In this document: positions 45,494-53,421 of the stretch, piece after piece
How the letters are laid out: each line of letters begins with the position of its first letter
Position numbering within the stretch: position 1 is the stretch's first letter
NCBI RefSeq assembly: GCF_006151805.1
Contig: NZ_VDDA01000017.1
Coordinates: forward strand, 81,543 to 145,542
Reading direction: 5' to 3'
From: Methylobacterium terricola
GTDB taxonomy: Bacteria > Pseudomonadota > Alphaproteobacteria > Rhizobiales > Beijerinckiaceae
DNA: 64,000 nt
Program-made: the position numbers and the translations under genes
The notes under the pieces: model-generated
What the model saw: only the letters and a program-made list of their open reading frames with translations
Told to the model about the DNA's origin: nothing
The model's database searches: none

Positions 45494-46692
45494 GCGAGCG
45501 TCCCCTCACGATCTGGCTGGTGGCCGGCGAGGAATCCGGCGACCAGCTCGGCGCCAAGCTGATCCGCTCGCTGCATGGCCTCTCGGATGGCCCGCTGGCT
45601 CTCTCCGGCGTCGGCGGCGACGCGATGGCGGCGGAGGGCATGGCGTCGCTGTTCCCCCTCGAGGACGTGGCGGTGATCGGCTACCTCGCGGTGGCGGCGC
45701 GGATCCGCCTGCTGATGCGGCGCATCCGCCAGACCGTGCGGGCCTGCGTGGCCGCCCGTCCCGACGTCCTCGTCATCATCGACAGCCCGGGCTTCACCCA
45801 CGCGGTGGCGAGCCGGGTGCGCCGGCAGCTGCCGGACCTCCCCGTGGTCGATTACGTCAGCCCGAGCGTCTGGGCCTGGCGCCCGTGGCGGGCGAAGACC
45901 ATGCGCGGCTACATCGATCACGTGCTCGCCCTGCTGCCGTTTGAGCCCGACGCCCATCGCCGCCTCGGTGGGCCGGCCTGCACCTATGTCGGCCACCCGC
46001 TGATCGAGCGCCTCGGCGATCTGCGCCCCGGCCCGGCCGAGATCGCGGCCCGGCAGGCTCCCGAACCGGTGCTCGCGGTGCTGCCGGGCTCGCGCCGCAC
46101 CGAGATCGAGCGGCTGATGCCGATCTTCGGGGCCGCCCTCGCCCGGCTCCGGGCGCAGGGCCATGCCGTCACGGTCGAGCTGCCGGCGGTCGCCCGCCAC
46201 CGCGCCCTGATCGAGCGCCTGGCCGGAACCTGGCCGGTGCCCCCACGCCTGATCGACGGCGAGGCCGACAAGCTCGCGACCTTCCGGCGCGCCCGGGCGG
46301 CGCTCGCCGCCTCCGGCACGGTGACGCTCGAACTGGCTCTGTCCGGCGTGCCCATGGTGGTGGCCTATCAGGTGCCGAAGATCGAGGAGGTGATCGTGCG
46401 CCGCCTGATCCAGGTGCCGACGATCGTGCTGCCGAACCTGATCCTCGGCGAGAACGCGATCCCCGAGCTGATCCAGGCCGAGTGCACGCCGGAGCGGCTG
46501 GCGGCCGCGCTCGGGCCGCTCCTGCCCGCAGGCCCGGCCCGGGCGGCGCAGGAAGCCGCGCTCGCGCGCCTCGACGCGACGATGCGGCTGCCCGACGGCG
46601 ACGATCCGAGCCGCAGCGCGGCGCGGATCGTGCTGGCGGCCGCTACCGGCTCTTCAGGTAGTCGAGCATCGTCCCGGCATCCGAAACCTTGA
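45490..46692 (+). CDS. lpxB: Lipid-A-disaccharide synthase
   Basis: A 400-residue GT19 glycosyltransferase joining UDP-diacylglucosamine and lipid X. WLVAGEESGDQLGAKLI opens the protein, SPSVWAWRPWRAKTM follows, and VLPGSRRTEIERL and GTVTLELALSGVPMVVAY are family motifs. It starts at a TTG that overlaps the lpxI stop. The last 50 nt overlap the convergent peroxiredoxin gene, and the last 15 or so residues (Ser/Arg-rich) are probably an unconserved tail. Confidence 0.96.
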   Translation: MSERPLTIWLVAGEESGDQLGAKLIRSLHGLSDGPLALSGVGGDAMAAEGMASLFPLEDVAVIGYLAVAARIRLLMRRIRQTVRACVAARPDVLVIIDSPGFTHAVASRVRRQLPDLPVVDYVSPSVWAWRPWRAKTMRGYIDHVLALLPFEPDAHRRLGGPACTYVGHPLIERLGDLRPGPAEIAARQAPEPVLAVLPGSRRTEIERLMPIFGAALARLRAQGHAVTVELPAVARHRALIERLAGTWPVPPRLIDGEADKLATFRRARAALAASGTVTLELALSGVPMVVAYQVPKIEEVIVRRLIQVPTIVLPNLILGENAIPELIQAECTPERLAAALGPLLPAGPARAAQEAALARLDATMRLPDGDDPSRSAARIVLAAATGSSGSRASSRHPKP

Positions 46693-47170
46693 GGCCGACC
46701 CCGGGCGGGTCGTCGCGAAAGCCCGGCTCGACGAACATCTTCCGGATCACGCCGTCCTCGACGTGCATCGAGTAGCGCCAGCTGCGCATTCCCATGCCCT
46801 GGCGTCCGCGCTTGACCAGCATGCCCATCTGGCGCGTGAAGTCGGCATTGCCGTCGGGCAACATGAACACCTTCTCGATGGCCTTGGACCGCGCCCACTG
46901 GAACATCACGAAGGCGTCGTTGACCGAGAGGCAGATCACCTGGTCGATGCCGAGGGCCGCGAAATCGTCGGCATGCTGCTCATAGCCCGGCAGGTGGTCG
47001 TCGGAGCATGCCGGCGTGAAGGCGCCCGGCAGGGCGAACAGCACGATGTTGCGGCCCCCGAACACCTCGGCCGAGGGCAGGTCCCTCCACTCGAACGGGT
47101 TAGGTCCGCCGAGGGCGTCGTTCCTGACGCGGATGTGGAAGGTCACGTCCGGGACGGTGGCGGGCTGCAT
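46643..47170 (-). CDS. Peroxiredoxin (Prx5/AHP1 type)
   Basis: A 175-residue thiol peroxidase reducing H2O2 and alkyl hydroperoxides. The peroxidatic Cys55 is in LPGAFTPACSDDHLPGY, and the conserved SVNDAFVMFQWA and LPDGNADFTRQMGM follow. No second obvious resolving Cys is seen, so it is probably a 1-Cys or glutaredoxin/glutathione-dependent form. The ATG at 47170 has GAGG about 6 nt upstream and starts at the conserved domain. The 3' end overlaps lpxB by 50 nt tail to tail. Confidence 0.93.
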   Translation of the reverse strand: MQPATVPDVTFHIRVRNDALGGPNPFEWRDLPSAEVFGGRNIVLFALPGAFTPACSDDHLPGYEQHADDFAALGIDQVICLSVNDAFVMFQWARSKAIEKVFMLPDGNADFTRQMGMLVKRGRQGMGMRSWRYSMHVEDGVIRKMFVEPGFRDDPPGVGLKVSDAGTMLDYLKSR

Positions 47171-47343
47171 CGAAACCTCGTGGGCTTTCAAGGGATCTTG
47201 ATCGAGGGAGTCGCGGACGAGCGAGATGGGCGCCACGAATCTAACCCTGCGTCCGGGCGACCGCCACAGAAAATCGCCCGGACGCGGGCCGCCGGAGCGC
47301 GGCGGTCATCCGGGATCTGGCACCGGACAGGCAAGCGTCCTCC

Positions 47344-47399
47344 ACCCGGGCTTGATCACCCGGACTTGATCACCCGGACTTGGACACCCGGACTTGGAC
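47344..47399. repeat. 14-bp tandem repeat, four copies
   Basis: The unit ACCCGGACTTGATC occurs four times end to end (47344, 47358, 47372, 47386). The first copy differs at one base, and the last two end GGAC instead of GATC. It is intergenic, between the 5' end of the peroxiredoxin gene and the 3' end of the RidA-GNAT gene. Copy number may vary between strains. Confidence 0.9.
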
Positions 47400-47498
47400 C
47401 GATCCAGCGCACCGATGCCGGTCGCAGCGAGTTCGGGCCCCTTCACAGGCCCGCATCTCCGGTCGGGCAGGTCCGGCCGGATGCCGGCCTGCCTCCAG

Positions 47499-48356
47499 TC
47501 ACAGCGCCTTGGCGAGATACACCCCGATTCCGCCCCGGAACGGCTCCTCGCGCTCGACGGCGAAGCCCGCCCGCCGATAGAAATCGAGATTGGCAGCGAA
47601 GGCTTTGTTCGTTCCCAGCCTGATCGTGGTGTACCCGAGCGCGCACGCTTCCTCCTCGGCCCGCCGCAGCATCCACCGGCCGAGCCCTTGCCCATGATGC
47701 GCGGGGGCGACCGCCAGATTCTCGACCCAGAGATGATCGGCGCGCGGGATCGTCTCGACCAGAGCCACGAGCGCACCGAACCGCTCCAGCAGGTCGAAGC
47801 GATGCATGCGGACCGCCTGCGCGTAATCGGCCGTCATCGGCGTGGGCTCCCGGCCGATGACCGGCACCCATTTCGCGTAGGCCGCTCGCACCAGGGCCTG
47901 GATCGCCGGGATGTCCGCCTTCGTCGCGGGCCGCGACGTCCCGACGGCGGAGGCGCCCGGACGCGTCGCGGCGGCGGTCACCTCGACTTCGACCAGCGCG
48001 TCCGGCCGTGCCAGCGCCGCGACGACGAGAACGGTGACGGCCGCGGGCGCGTCCGACGCCCAGCGTGTCCGGCGCACCCGATCGAGTTCGGGGAGGTCGG
48101 CGGCACGGGTCAGGAAGACCGTTGCCCTTGCGACATCCGGCAGCCCCAGGCCGGCCGCGGCGAGCAGCGCCTCGACGTTGTCCATCGCCTGCACGAGTTG
48201 GCCGGGGAAGTCCTCGCGCATGCGCCCATCCGGTGCGACGCCGAACAGGCCGGAGACGAAGAGCGCCCGCCCGACCGGGGCCTCACAGGCATGGGTGTCG
48301 ATCGTGCGGGAGGCCTCCGGCACGGTCCAGGCGGTCAGCGGGTCGATGGTCTTCAC
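47499..48356 (-). CDS. RidA-like/GNAT acetyltransferase fusion protein
   Basis: A 285-residue fusion. Residues 1-130 form a RidA/YjgF-type domain (EAPVGRALFVSGLFGV, GQLVQAMDNVEALLAAAGL, ALVEVEVTA). Where RidA has Pro-Ala-Arg for its substrate-binding arginine (R105 in E. coli), this protein reads Pro-Ala-Ala, so imine deaminase activity is doubtful. Residues 143-285 form a GNAT N-acetyltransferase (PATKADIPAIQALVRAAY, VAPAHHGQGLGRWMLRRAEE, TNKAFAANLDFYRRAGF). The start is a GTG at 48356 with AAGG upstream. The frame is continuous, with no sign of sequencing error. It may acetylate an amine bound or made by the first domain (inference). Confidence 0.85.
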   Translation of the reverse strand: MKTIDPLTAWTVPEASRTIDTHACEAPVGRALFVSGLFGVAPDGRMREDFPGQLVQAMDNVEALLAAAGLGLPDVARATVFLTRAADLPELDRVRRTRWASDAPAAVTVLVVAALARPDALVEVEVTAAATRPGASAVGTSRPATKADIPAIQALVRAAYAKWVPVIGREPTPMTADYAQAVRMHRFDLLERFGALVALVETIPRADHLWVENLAVAPAHHGQGLGRWMLRRAEEEACALGYTTIRLGTNKAFAANLDFYRRAGFAVEREEPFRGGIGVYLAKAL

Positions 48357-48709
48357 GGTCGTTCGCCTTGGCTTTGCGCCCCGGCTCCCGAGGGATCGGG
48401 CTCCATCGCACGGGGCAGGTGACGCCCCGCCGCGCTCACGGCCGCGAGGCTCGGAGACGCGATCCGGTGTGGGTGCCAGCGAGCAGCGCGGGGGCCGCTC
48501 AAGCTGCGAGGAGCGACACGCCCCCATCCCGCCGACCGCGTCGAACGCGGCGTCGGCCTCGGACGATCATCGTCGGGCGGGTCGGGCACATGCGGTCACG
48601 CTAGACGGCGCCTTCCCCAAAGGCAACAGGATCGCGTCGTCGGTCGGCGGAGCCTGGCAGCCCCGTGCCGTGCCGCACCACGTCGGCGGGGCGTCCGGTC
48701 CGGCACCGC
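48357..48709. other. Intergenic region, 353 nt
   Basis: This lies between the start of the RidA-GNAT gene and the 3' end of the outer membrane protein gene, both on the minus strand. It should hold the promoter of the fusion gene. I see no other gene, RNA or clear terminator. Confidence 0.4.
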
Positions 48710-49624
48710 TCAGAAATTGTAGCCGACGCGCAGCCGCATCTGATGGCGGTCGAAGCTCGACAGGTCGAGGGGACCCGGCTCGTCCACCGCGCGCCCGGCG
48801 ACCTGGACGCTCCAGGTGAACGAGGCCCAGGCCTGCGGCGACAGGGTCGTGTAGAGCGTCGGCCCGAGATAGACCGCCTCCCCGGCGAGCCGGTCGAGCG
48901 CGAGACCGTCATAGGACCGCGCGTAGCGCGCCTCGGCCCCGAGGAAGAGGCCGGGCCGGACCTGATAGGCCAGGGCACCCGCCGCCTCGACTCCCGATCC
49001 GAAGACGCGTTCGGCCGGCGCACCCGACCGCGTCGACGAGAAGGCGAAGCCCAGGTTGACGGCAGCGACCAGCTTGCCCGGAATCAGCTCGCGGTCCGCC
49101 AGCAGACCGACATCGGTGCCGACGCTGCGCGCGGGCATGCCGGAGCCGCCGTCGATGGTGCCGTAAGCCGGCACGACGCTCAGCGTCAGACCGAATGGTG
49201 CGGCACGGCGGTCGAGGAGGCGCAGGCGGGTCTCGAGGAAGCCGCCGTTGAAGCCGCCGGTGGTCCGGGCCGGGCTGCCGGGCTCCCCGATCTCGGTGGC
49301 GTTGAAGGTGACGCCCGGTGCGAGGCGGACATCGTTCGTCAGCGGCATCTTCAGGGCGAGGCCGCTGTCGATCGCGAGGAAGCGGCCGAGGCGTTTGCCG
49401 AGCCGCCCGCTCGTCTCCCATTCGAGTTCCACCTCGCCGGGCACGCCGAGGTCGCTTCCTTCGGCGAAGCCGAACAGGTGCTCGCTGTCGAGGTCGCCGG
49501 GCGTCAGGTTCTCGGCCGCCGTGGGCAGGGATTGCGCCCGCAGCGGTGAACTTGCCATCCCGGCGATCGAGGCAAGGACGAGACCGGCGATGCGGGACGG
49601 GGACAGGAGCGGCGTGGATTGCAT
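48710..49624 (-). CDS. Predicted outer-membrane beta-barrel protein
   Basis: A 304-residue exported protein. A signal peptide is clear (about 1-30, hydrophobic GLVLASIAGMASS, then LRAQS). The rest alternates polar and hydrophobic residues in short strands separated by Gly/Asp turns, and the protein ends in Tyr-Asn-Phe, a terminal Phe as used by the BAM complex. This resembles transporter-like or MetA-pathway-type barrel proteins, but I do not recognise a named family. It is preceded by a clear promoter and a perfect palindrome (49639-49658), so its expression is probably switched by a repressor. Confidence 0.75.
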   Translation of the reverse strand: MQSTPLLSPSRIAGLVLASIAGMASSPLRAQSLPTAAENLTPGDLDSEHLFGFAEGSDLGVPGEVELEWETSGRLGKRLGRFLAIDSGLALKMPLTNDVRLAPGVTFNATEIGEPGSPARTTGGFNGGFLETRLRLLDRRAAPFGLTLSVVPAYGTIDGGSGMPARSVGTDVGLLADRELIPGKLVAAVNLGFAFSSTRSGAPAERVFGSGVEAAGALAYQVRPGLFLGAEARYARSYDGLALDRLAGEAVYLGPTLYTTLSPQAWASFTWSVQVAGRAVDEPGPLDLSSFDRHQMRLRVGYNF

Positions 49625-49638
49625 CGCAACGGCTCATC

Positions 49639-49658
49639 ATTATAGCTTGTGCTATAAT
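49639..49658 (-). promoter_or_regulatory. Perfect operator-like palindrome
   Basis: ATTATAGC-TTGT-GCTATAAT is an exact 8-bp inverted repeat with a 4-nt centre in an otherwise GC-rich context. It immediately follows the -10 element of the promoter at 49658-49686 and would cover the transcription start. That is the usual place for a repressor site (TetR, MarR or GntR type). The regulator is not identified. Confidence 0.65.
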
Positions 49659-49686
49659 TAATAGATACGTTCATTCAATCGGTCAA
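49658..49686 (-). promoter_or_regulatory. Sigma-70-type promoter of the outer-membrane protein gene
   Basis: On the minus strand TTGACC (49686-49681) and TATTAA (49663-49658) are separated by exactly 17 bases. The start codon is 33 nt further on. The spacing and element quality are unusually good for this genome. Confidence 0.65.
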
Positions 49687-50000
49687 TGGCTGGTGCCGAT
49701 TGCCGGCGTCGAGGGCGCGCGTCCTGCTGCGAACGGGACATTCGGCGGGCGGGCCGCCGCGCCCGATCTGGTCGCGTGCGAAGCGAGGCGGATCCCGCAC
49801 CGTGCCAGGCCCAGCCCGTTTCCCGGCCCCAGGGCCGTGCCGACCATCGCGGGCGTCGATCGCTCCGGCAGGGAGGGCCCCCTTCCACAGGAGGCACCCT
49901 CTGGCTGGTCCGCTATCAAGATCCGTCCAGTCCCCTGCGACCTCGCATCGGCGCTGACGGAATGCCGCAGATCGGTGCTTCGGGTCGTCCGATTCGATCA

Positions 50001-50025
50001 GGAACCCGCCCGCTCATCATATGTT
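50001..50025 (+). promoter_or_regulatory. EcfG-type (general stress) promoter
   Basis: GGAAC at 50001-50005 and TGTT at 50022-50025 are 16 bases apart, matching GGAAC-N16-(C)GTT with one difference in the -10 element. It lies 47 nt before the 54-residue gene. Confidence 0.55.
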
Positions 50026-50072
50026 ATCGGACCACTCACCGCGGCACACCGCATATCATGGGAGATACGGCG

Positions 50073-50237
50073 ATGGCGGACAAGAAGCAGCAGTCTCAGT
50101 CAACCAATACTGACGACAACACCCGCCACAACAACAAGAATCCGGATGCGCCGAACCAGGGCACCGTGCAGCACTCGGATGACGGCCGGCTGAAGGAGAA
50201 CCGCGAGAAGGGCATCCATCGCGGCGACAAGGAATAA
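50073..50237 (+). CDS. Small hydrophilic, probably disordered protein
   Basis: 54 residues, with no Cys or Trp and almost no hydrophobic residues. It is rich in Asn, Gln, Asp and Lys (KKQQSQSTNTDDNTRHNNKN). It ends in a charged segment (GRLKENREKGIHRGDKE). The composition recalls hydrophilins and stress-induced alphaproteobacterial small proteins. GGGAG 8 nt before the ATG at 50073 sets the start. An EcfG-like promoter precedes it and a good terminator follows. Function unknown; a desiccation or stress role is inferred from composition and promoter. Confidence 0.7.
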   Translation: MADKKQQSQSTNTDDNTRHNNKNPDAPNQGTVQHSDDGRLKENREKGIHRGDKE

Positions 50238-50261
50238 TATCTTACAATAACGGGAACAGGA

Positions 50262-50290
50262 GGGCCGCCGCGAGGCGGCCCTTTCTTGTT
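50262..50290 (+). terminator. Rho-independent terminator after the 54-residue gene
   Basis: GGGCCGCC / GGCGGCCC stem (8 bp) with loop GCGA is followed by TTTCTTGTT, 24 nt after the stop codon. Confidence 0.8.
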
Positions 50291-50316
50291 GGCGCCGGCC
50301 ACCCCGCAACCGGCCG

Positions 50317-50359
50317 CGTCATCCCGGGGTCTCGAGCGCCGCCGAGGCCCGGGATGACG
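50317..50359. repeat. Intergenic palindrome, 12-bp perfect arms
   Basis: CGTCATCCCGGG at 50317-50328 and CCCGGGATGACG at 50348-50359 are exact inverse complements, with 19 nt between. Such GTCATCCCGGG palindromes occur many times in intergenic DNA of this order. It lies between convergent genes and could act in transcription termination. Confidence 0.75.
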
Positions 50360-50368
50360 CCGGGACCG

Positions 50369-50926
50369 TCATGACGGCGCGGATACCGCCGCCGGACGCC
50401 CGTCGCGCCAGGGGCGCAGCGGTTCCGGGATGCGGAAGTCCCGCGGCACCGCGAAATCGCGGGCGGCGCCGTGGGCGGCGGCGAAGCCGCCCGGGAAGCC
50501 GCTGCGATGGTGGTATTCGTAGGTCCCGGGGGGCGGCAGGCGCTTGTCGCCCGTGAGGCCCTGGACGCAGGCGATGTCGGCGAGCGTCACGCCCACCACC
50601 GCGGCGGTGGCCAGCGCCAGGTTGCCGGCGCGGGGATTGTCGCCCTCGAAGCCCGTCGCCAGGGTGGCGAGGTCGAGGGCGTCGCCCGCGACCCGGCCCC
50701 AGATCCACGGGGTGGGATCGTGGCTCATCAGGATCGCGGCGCCGGTGGCGACCTCGCGGACACCGTAGGCCTGGATCAGGGCCTCGCGGCCCGGAAGGCC
50801 GAGCGCCCGGCACAGCGCGCGGGGCGCCAGGATCTCGGCAAGTCCGAGCCCGATCGAGAACCAGCCGAGGCCGCGGGCGAGCGCATCGTGGGCGGAGCGG
50901 GCGCGTGGGTTCACGCTTCTGTTCAT
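50369..50926 (-). CDS. Small membrane protein of unknown function
   Basis: 185 residues with two to four hydrophobic segments (LGWFSIGLGLAEILAP, VREVATGAAILM, ATAAVVGVTLADIAC) and a soluble, Pro/Arg-rich C-terminal tail of about 55 residues. Proteins of this kind often stand near cyclase/dehydrase or alcohol dehydrogenase genes in Hyphomicrobiales, but no function is known to me. GAGGAG lies 7 nt before the ATG. It is 10 nt downstream of the alcohol dehydrogenase gene in the same direction, so the two form an operon. Confidence 0.75.
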   Translation of the reverse strand: MNRSVNPRARSAHDALARGLGWFSIGLGLAEILAPRALCRALGLPGREALIQAYGVREVATGAAILMSHDPTPWIWGRVAGDALDLATLATGFEGDNPRAGNLALATAAVVGVTLADIACVQGLTGDKRLPPPGTYEYHHRSGFPGGFAAAHGAARDFAVPRDFRIPEPLRPWRDGRPAAVSAPS

Positions 50927-50936
50927 GACGGGCTCC

Positions 50937-52109
50937 TCACGGCCGGATCATCACCTTGATGCAGCCGTCCTGCTTGTCGCGGAACGTGCGGTACATCTCC
51001 GGCCCCTGCTCGAGCCCCACCGTATGGGTGATGACGAAGGACGGATCGATCTGCCCCTCCTCGATCCGCCGCAGCAGGTCGTCGCTCCAGCGGTTGACGT
51101 GGGTCTGGCCCATGCGGAAGGTCAGGCCCTTGTTCATCGCCGCGCCGAACGGCACCTTGTCGATCAGGCCGCCATAGACACCCGGAATCGACAGCACCCC
51201 GGCCGGGCGGCAGGCCATGATCATCTGGCGCAGCACGTGGGGCCGGTCGCTCTCCAGCATCACCGCCTGCTTGGCGCGGTCGTAGATCGCGTCGAGCGAG
51301 GTGGTGGCGTGGGCCTCCATCCCGACCGAGTCGATGCACTTCTCCGGGCCCTTGCCGCCGGTCATGTCGTTGAGCCGGGCGACCACGTTCGATTCTTCGG
51401 TGAGGTCGATCGTCTCGGCGCCGCCGGCCCGGGCCATGGTCAGGCGCTCGGGCACCCGGTCGATGGCGATGACGCGCTTGGCCCCGAGCAGGATCGCCGA
51501 GCGGATCGCCATCTGGCCGACCGGGCCGCAGCCCCAGATCGCGACGGTGTCCTCCGGCTGGATGTCGCATTGCACCGCCGCCTGCCAGCCGGTCGGGAAG
51601 ATGTCGGAGAGGAACAGCAGCTTCTCGTCCGGGATCCCCTTCGGCACCTTGATGTGGGTGGCATCGGCGAAGGGCACCCGCAGGTACTCGGCCTGGCCGC
51701 CGGCATAGCCGCCGGTGAGGTGGGTGTAGCCGAACAGGCCCGCGGTGGTGTGGCCGAAGGCGGCCTCGGCGAGCTTGGCGTTGCGGTTGGTGCGTTCGCA
51801 GACCGAGAAGTTGCCGCGCTTGCACTGCTCGCACTGGCCGCAGATGATGGTGAACGGCACCACGATCCGGTCGCCGACCTTCAGCGTTTTGTTGTCCCGG
51901 CCGACCTCGACCACCTCGCCCATGGTCTCGTGGCCCATGATGTCGCCCGACTTCATGCCCGGCATGAAGTGGTCGTAGAGGTGCAGGTCGGAGCCGCAGA
52001 TGGCGCAGGAGGTCACCTTGATGATCGCGTCGCGCCCGTCCTCGATCGTCGGATCGGGGACCGTGTCGCAGCGGATATCCGCAGTGCCGTGCCAGACGAG
52101 GGCCTTCAT
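50937..52109 (-). CDS. Zinc-dependent alcohol dehydrogenase (formaldehyde dehydrogenase-like)
   Basis: A 390-residue MDR alcohol dehydrogenase. Catalytic zinc ligands are Cys38 (AICGSDLHLYDH), His60 and Glu61 (MGHETMGEV). Structural zinc Cys are 90, 93, 96 and 104 (CGQCEQCKRGNFSVC). The NAD(P) Rossmann motif IWGCGPVGQMA follows. An insertion between the domains (GLFGYTHLTGGYAGGQAEYL) is typical of the glutathione-independent formaldehyde dehydrogenase/threonine dehydrogenase-like group. Substrate is unproven; in a methylotroph, aldehyde or alcohol detoxification is plausible. First gene of a two-gene operon. Confidence 0.9.
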   Translation of the reverse strand: MKALVWHGTADIRCDTVPDPTIEDGRDAIIKVTSCAICGSDLHLYDHFMPGMKSGDIMGHETMGEVVEVGRDNKTLKVGDRIVVPFTIICGQCEQCKRGNFSVCERTNRNAKLAEAAFGHTTAGLFGYTHLTGGYAGGQAEYLRVPFADATHIKVPKGIPDEKLLFLSDIFPTGWQAAVQCDIQPEDTVAIWGCGPVGQMAIRSAILLGAKRVIAIDRVPERLTMARAGGAETIDLTEESNVVARLNDMTGGKGPEKCIDSVGMEAHATTSLDAIYDRAKQAVMLESDRPHVLRQMIMACRPAGVLSIPGVYGGLIDKVPFGAAMNKGLTFRMGQTHVNRWSDDLLRRIEEGQIDPSFVITHTVGLEQGPEMYRTFRDKQDGCIKVMIRP

Positions 52110-52270
52110 CGCTGATCGGTCTCCCGGGGCTCTCGTGCCGCGGAGGCCGGGATTGGCTGTCCGTGCGCACGAACCGGCCTCCGGCAGGGATGCTTATACT
52201 CCCTACCGGTAACCGGCGATGCTCGGACAACCGATCAGTGTCGGGGCTGTTCCTTGATGCCCCGACGCCG

Positions 52271-53188
52271 TCAGCGCGGCCTGGCCGCCGCGCCGCCGCG
52301 GCGCAGCTCCAGGGTCGCCCAGCCCTCGATCAGCCGGCGCCGGCGCAGGCGGAACCCCTGCGCCGCATAGGCCGAGAGCACGCCCGGCACGTCGCGGGGG
52401 ATCAGGCCGGACAGGATCAGGGTCCCGTCGGTCGCCACCGCGCGGGCGAGACTGGGGGCGAGCCCCCGCAGCGGCCGGGCCAGGATGTTGGCGAAGACGA
52501 GGTCGTAGCCGCGGGCGACGCGGGCGAGCGGATGGCGCAGGCCCGGCGCCTCGTAGAACGCCATCAGGTTGGCCAGCCCGTTGAAGGCGGCGTTGGTGCG
52601 CGCGGTCGCCACCGCCTCCGGGTCGAGGTCGCCGGCGATGACGCGGGAGTGCAGCAGGCGCGCGGCGGCGAGGCCCAGGATGCCGGTGCCGGTGCCGACA
52701 TCGAGGACGCGCTGGGGCCGGCGGCGCTTCACCTCGTCGACGAGGGCGAGGAGGCAGCCCAGCGTGGTGCCGTGATGGCCGGTGCCGAAGGCGAGCGCCG
52801 CCTCGATCTCGATCGGCAGGTCGTTGGGCTGGACCCGGCCGCGATCGTGCGAGCCGTGGACCAGGATGCGGCCCGCCCGCACCGGCTTGAGGCCCTCGAG
52901 CGAGGCACGCACCCAGTCCTGCTGGTCGATCGCCGCGAAGACCGCCTCGTCGGCCGCGTCGCCGACGATCGGGCGGATCAGCTCGCGCACCCCCTCCTCG
53001 TCCGGCTCCTCCGAGAAATAGGCTTCGAGATGCCAGGTCCGGCCGTCCTCGGCTTCGAAGGCCGCCACGGCGGTCTCGGTCGGGTCGAAGACCTCGCCGA
53101 TCAGGTCGGTCATGGCCCGGGCGGCGCGCTCGTTCGTGTCGAGTCGCAGCACGTGGGTCGGGCGGTGGGGCGGCAGGCCTTCGAGCAT
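52271..53188 (-). CDS. prmA: Ribosomal protein L11 methyltransferase
   Basis: A 305-residue SAM-dependent methyltransferase that trimethylates ribosomal protein L11. The catalytic domain has AFGTGHHGTTLGCLLAL, the SAM-binding DVGTGTGILGLAAARL and the PrmA-typical FANILARPLRGLAPSL (N-I-L-A). The N-terminal substrate-recognition domain (1-110) is diverged, as is usual in alphaproteobacteria. Not essential in E. coli. Confidence 0.93.
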   Translation of the reverse strand: MLEGLPPHRPTHVLRLDTNERAARAMTDLIGEVFDPTETAVAAFEAEDGRTWHLEAYFSEEPDEEGVRELIRPIVGDAADEAVFAAIDQQDWVRASLEGLKPVRAGRILVHGSHDRGRVQPNDLPIEIEAALAFGTGHHGTTLGCLLALVDEVKRRRPQRVLDVGTGTGILGLAAARLLHSRVIAGDLDPEAVATARTNAAFNGLANLMAFYEAPGLRHPLARVARGYDLVFANILARPLRGLAPSLARAVATDGTLILSGLIPRDVPGVLSAYAAQGFRLRRRRLIEGWATLELRRGGAAARPR

Positions 53189-53350
53189 GCCCGCGCCATA
53201 GCATCCGCGCCGTCCGCCGTCACCGCCCCGTCACGCCGATGCGGCATCTGTCGGCTGCGCGACGCGCCCCGCCGCTCCTCTCCGGCCACCCCAGGGTGTG
53301 ACATCGGCGACACGGCCGGCCCGTCGTGAGGGCTCCCCCCGGAAAGCCGG

Positions 53351-53375
53351 GGAACCGGCGCCGCGGGTCGGCGTT
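53351..53375 (+). promoter_or_regulatory. EcfG-type promoter, perfect consensus
   Basis: GGAAC at 53351-53355 and CGTT at 53372-53375 are separated by exactly 16 bases. This is the full GGAAC-N16-CGTT consensus of the PhyR/EcfG stress regulon. It lies 46 nt before the 89-residue gene. Confidence 0.7.
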
Positions 53376-53421
53376 CATAGCGGCGCCGGTCGCCAGAAGC
53401 CGGCCGTTGAAGGATCGAACG

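Larger units (their letters stand above)
49625..50072. other. Intergenic region, 448 nt, with divergent regulatory elements
   Basis: This region between two divergent genes holds the sigma-70-type promoter and palindrome at 49639-49686 on the minus strand, and an EcfG-type promoter at 50001-50025 on the plus strand. About 300 nt between them carries no recognisable gene. Confidence 0.55.

Noticed and set aside
47344..47399. Possible CRISPR array or iteron origin
   Set aside because: Units are 14 bp with no spacers, and no cas or replication genes are nearby. It is a simple minisatellite.
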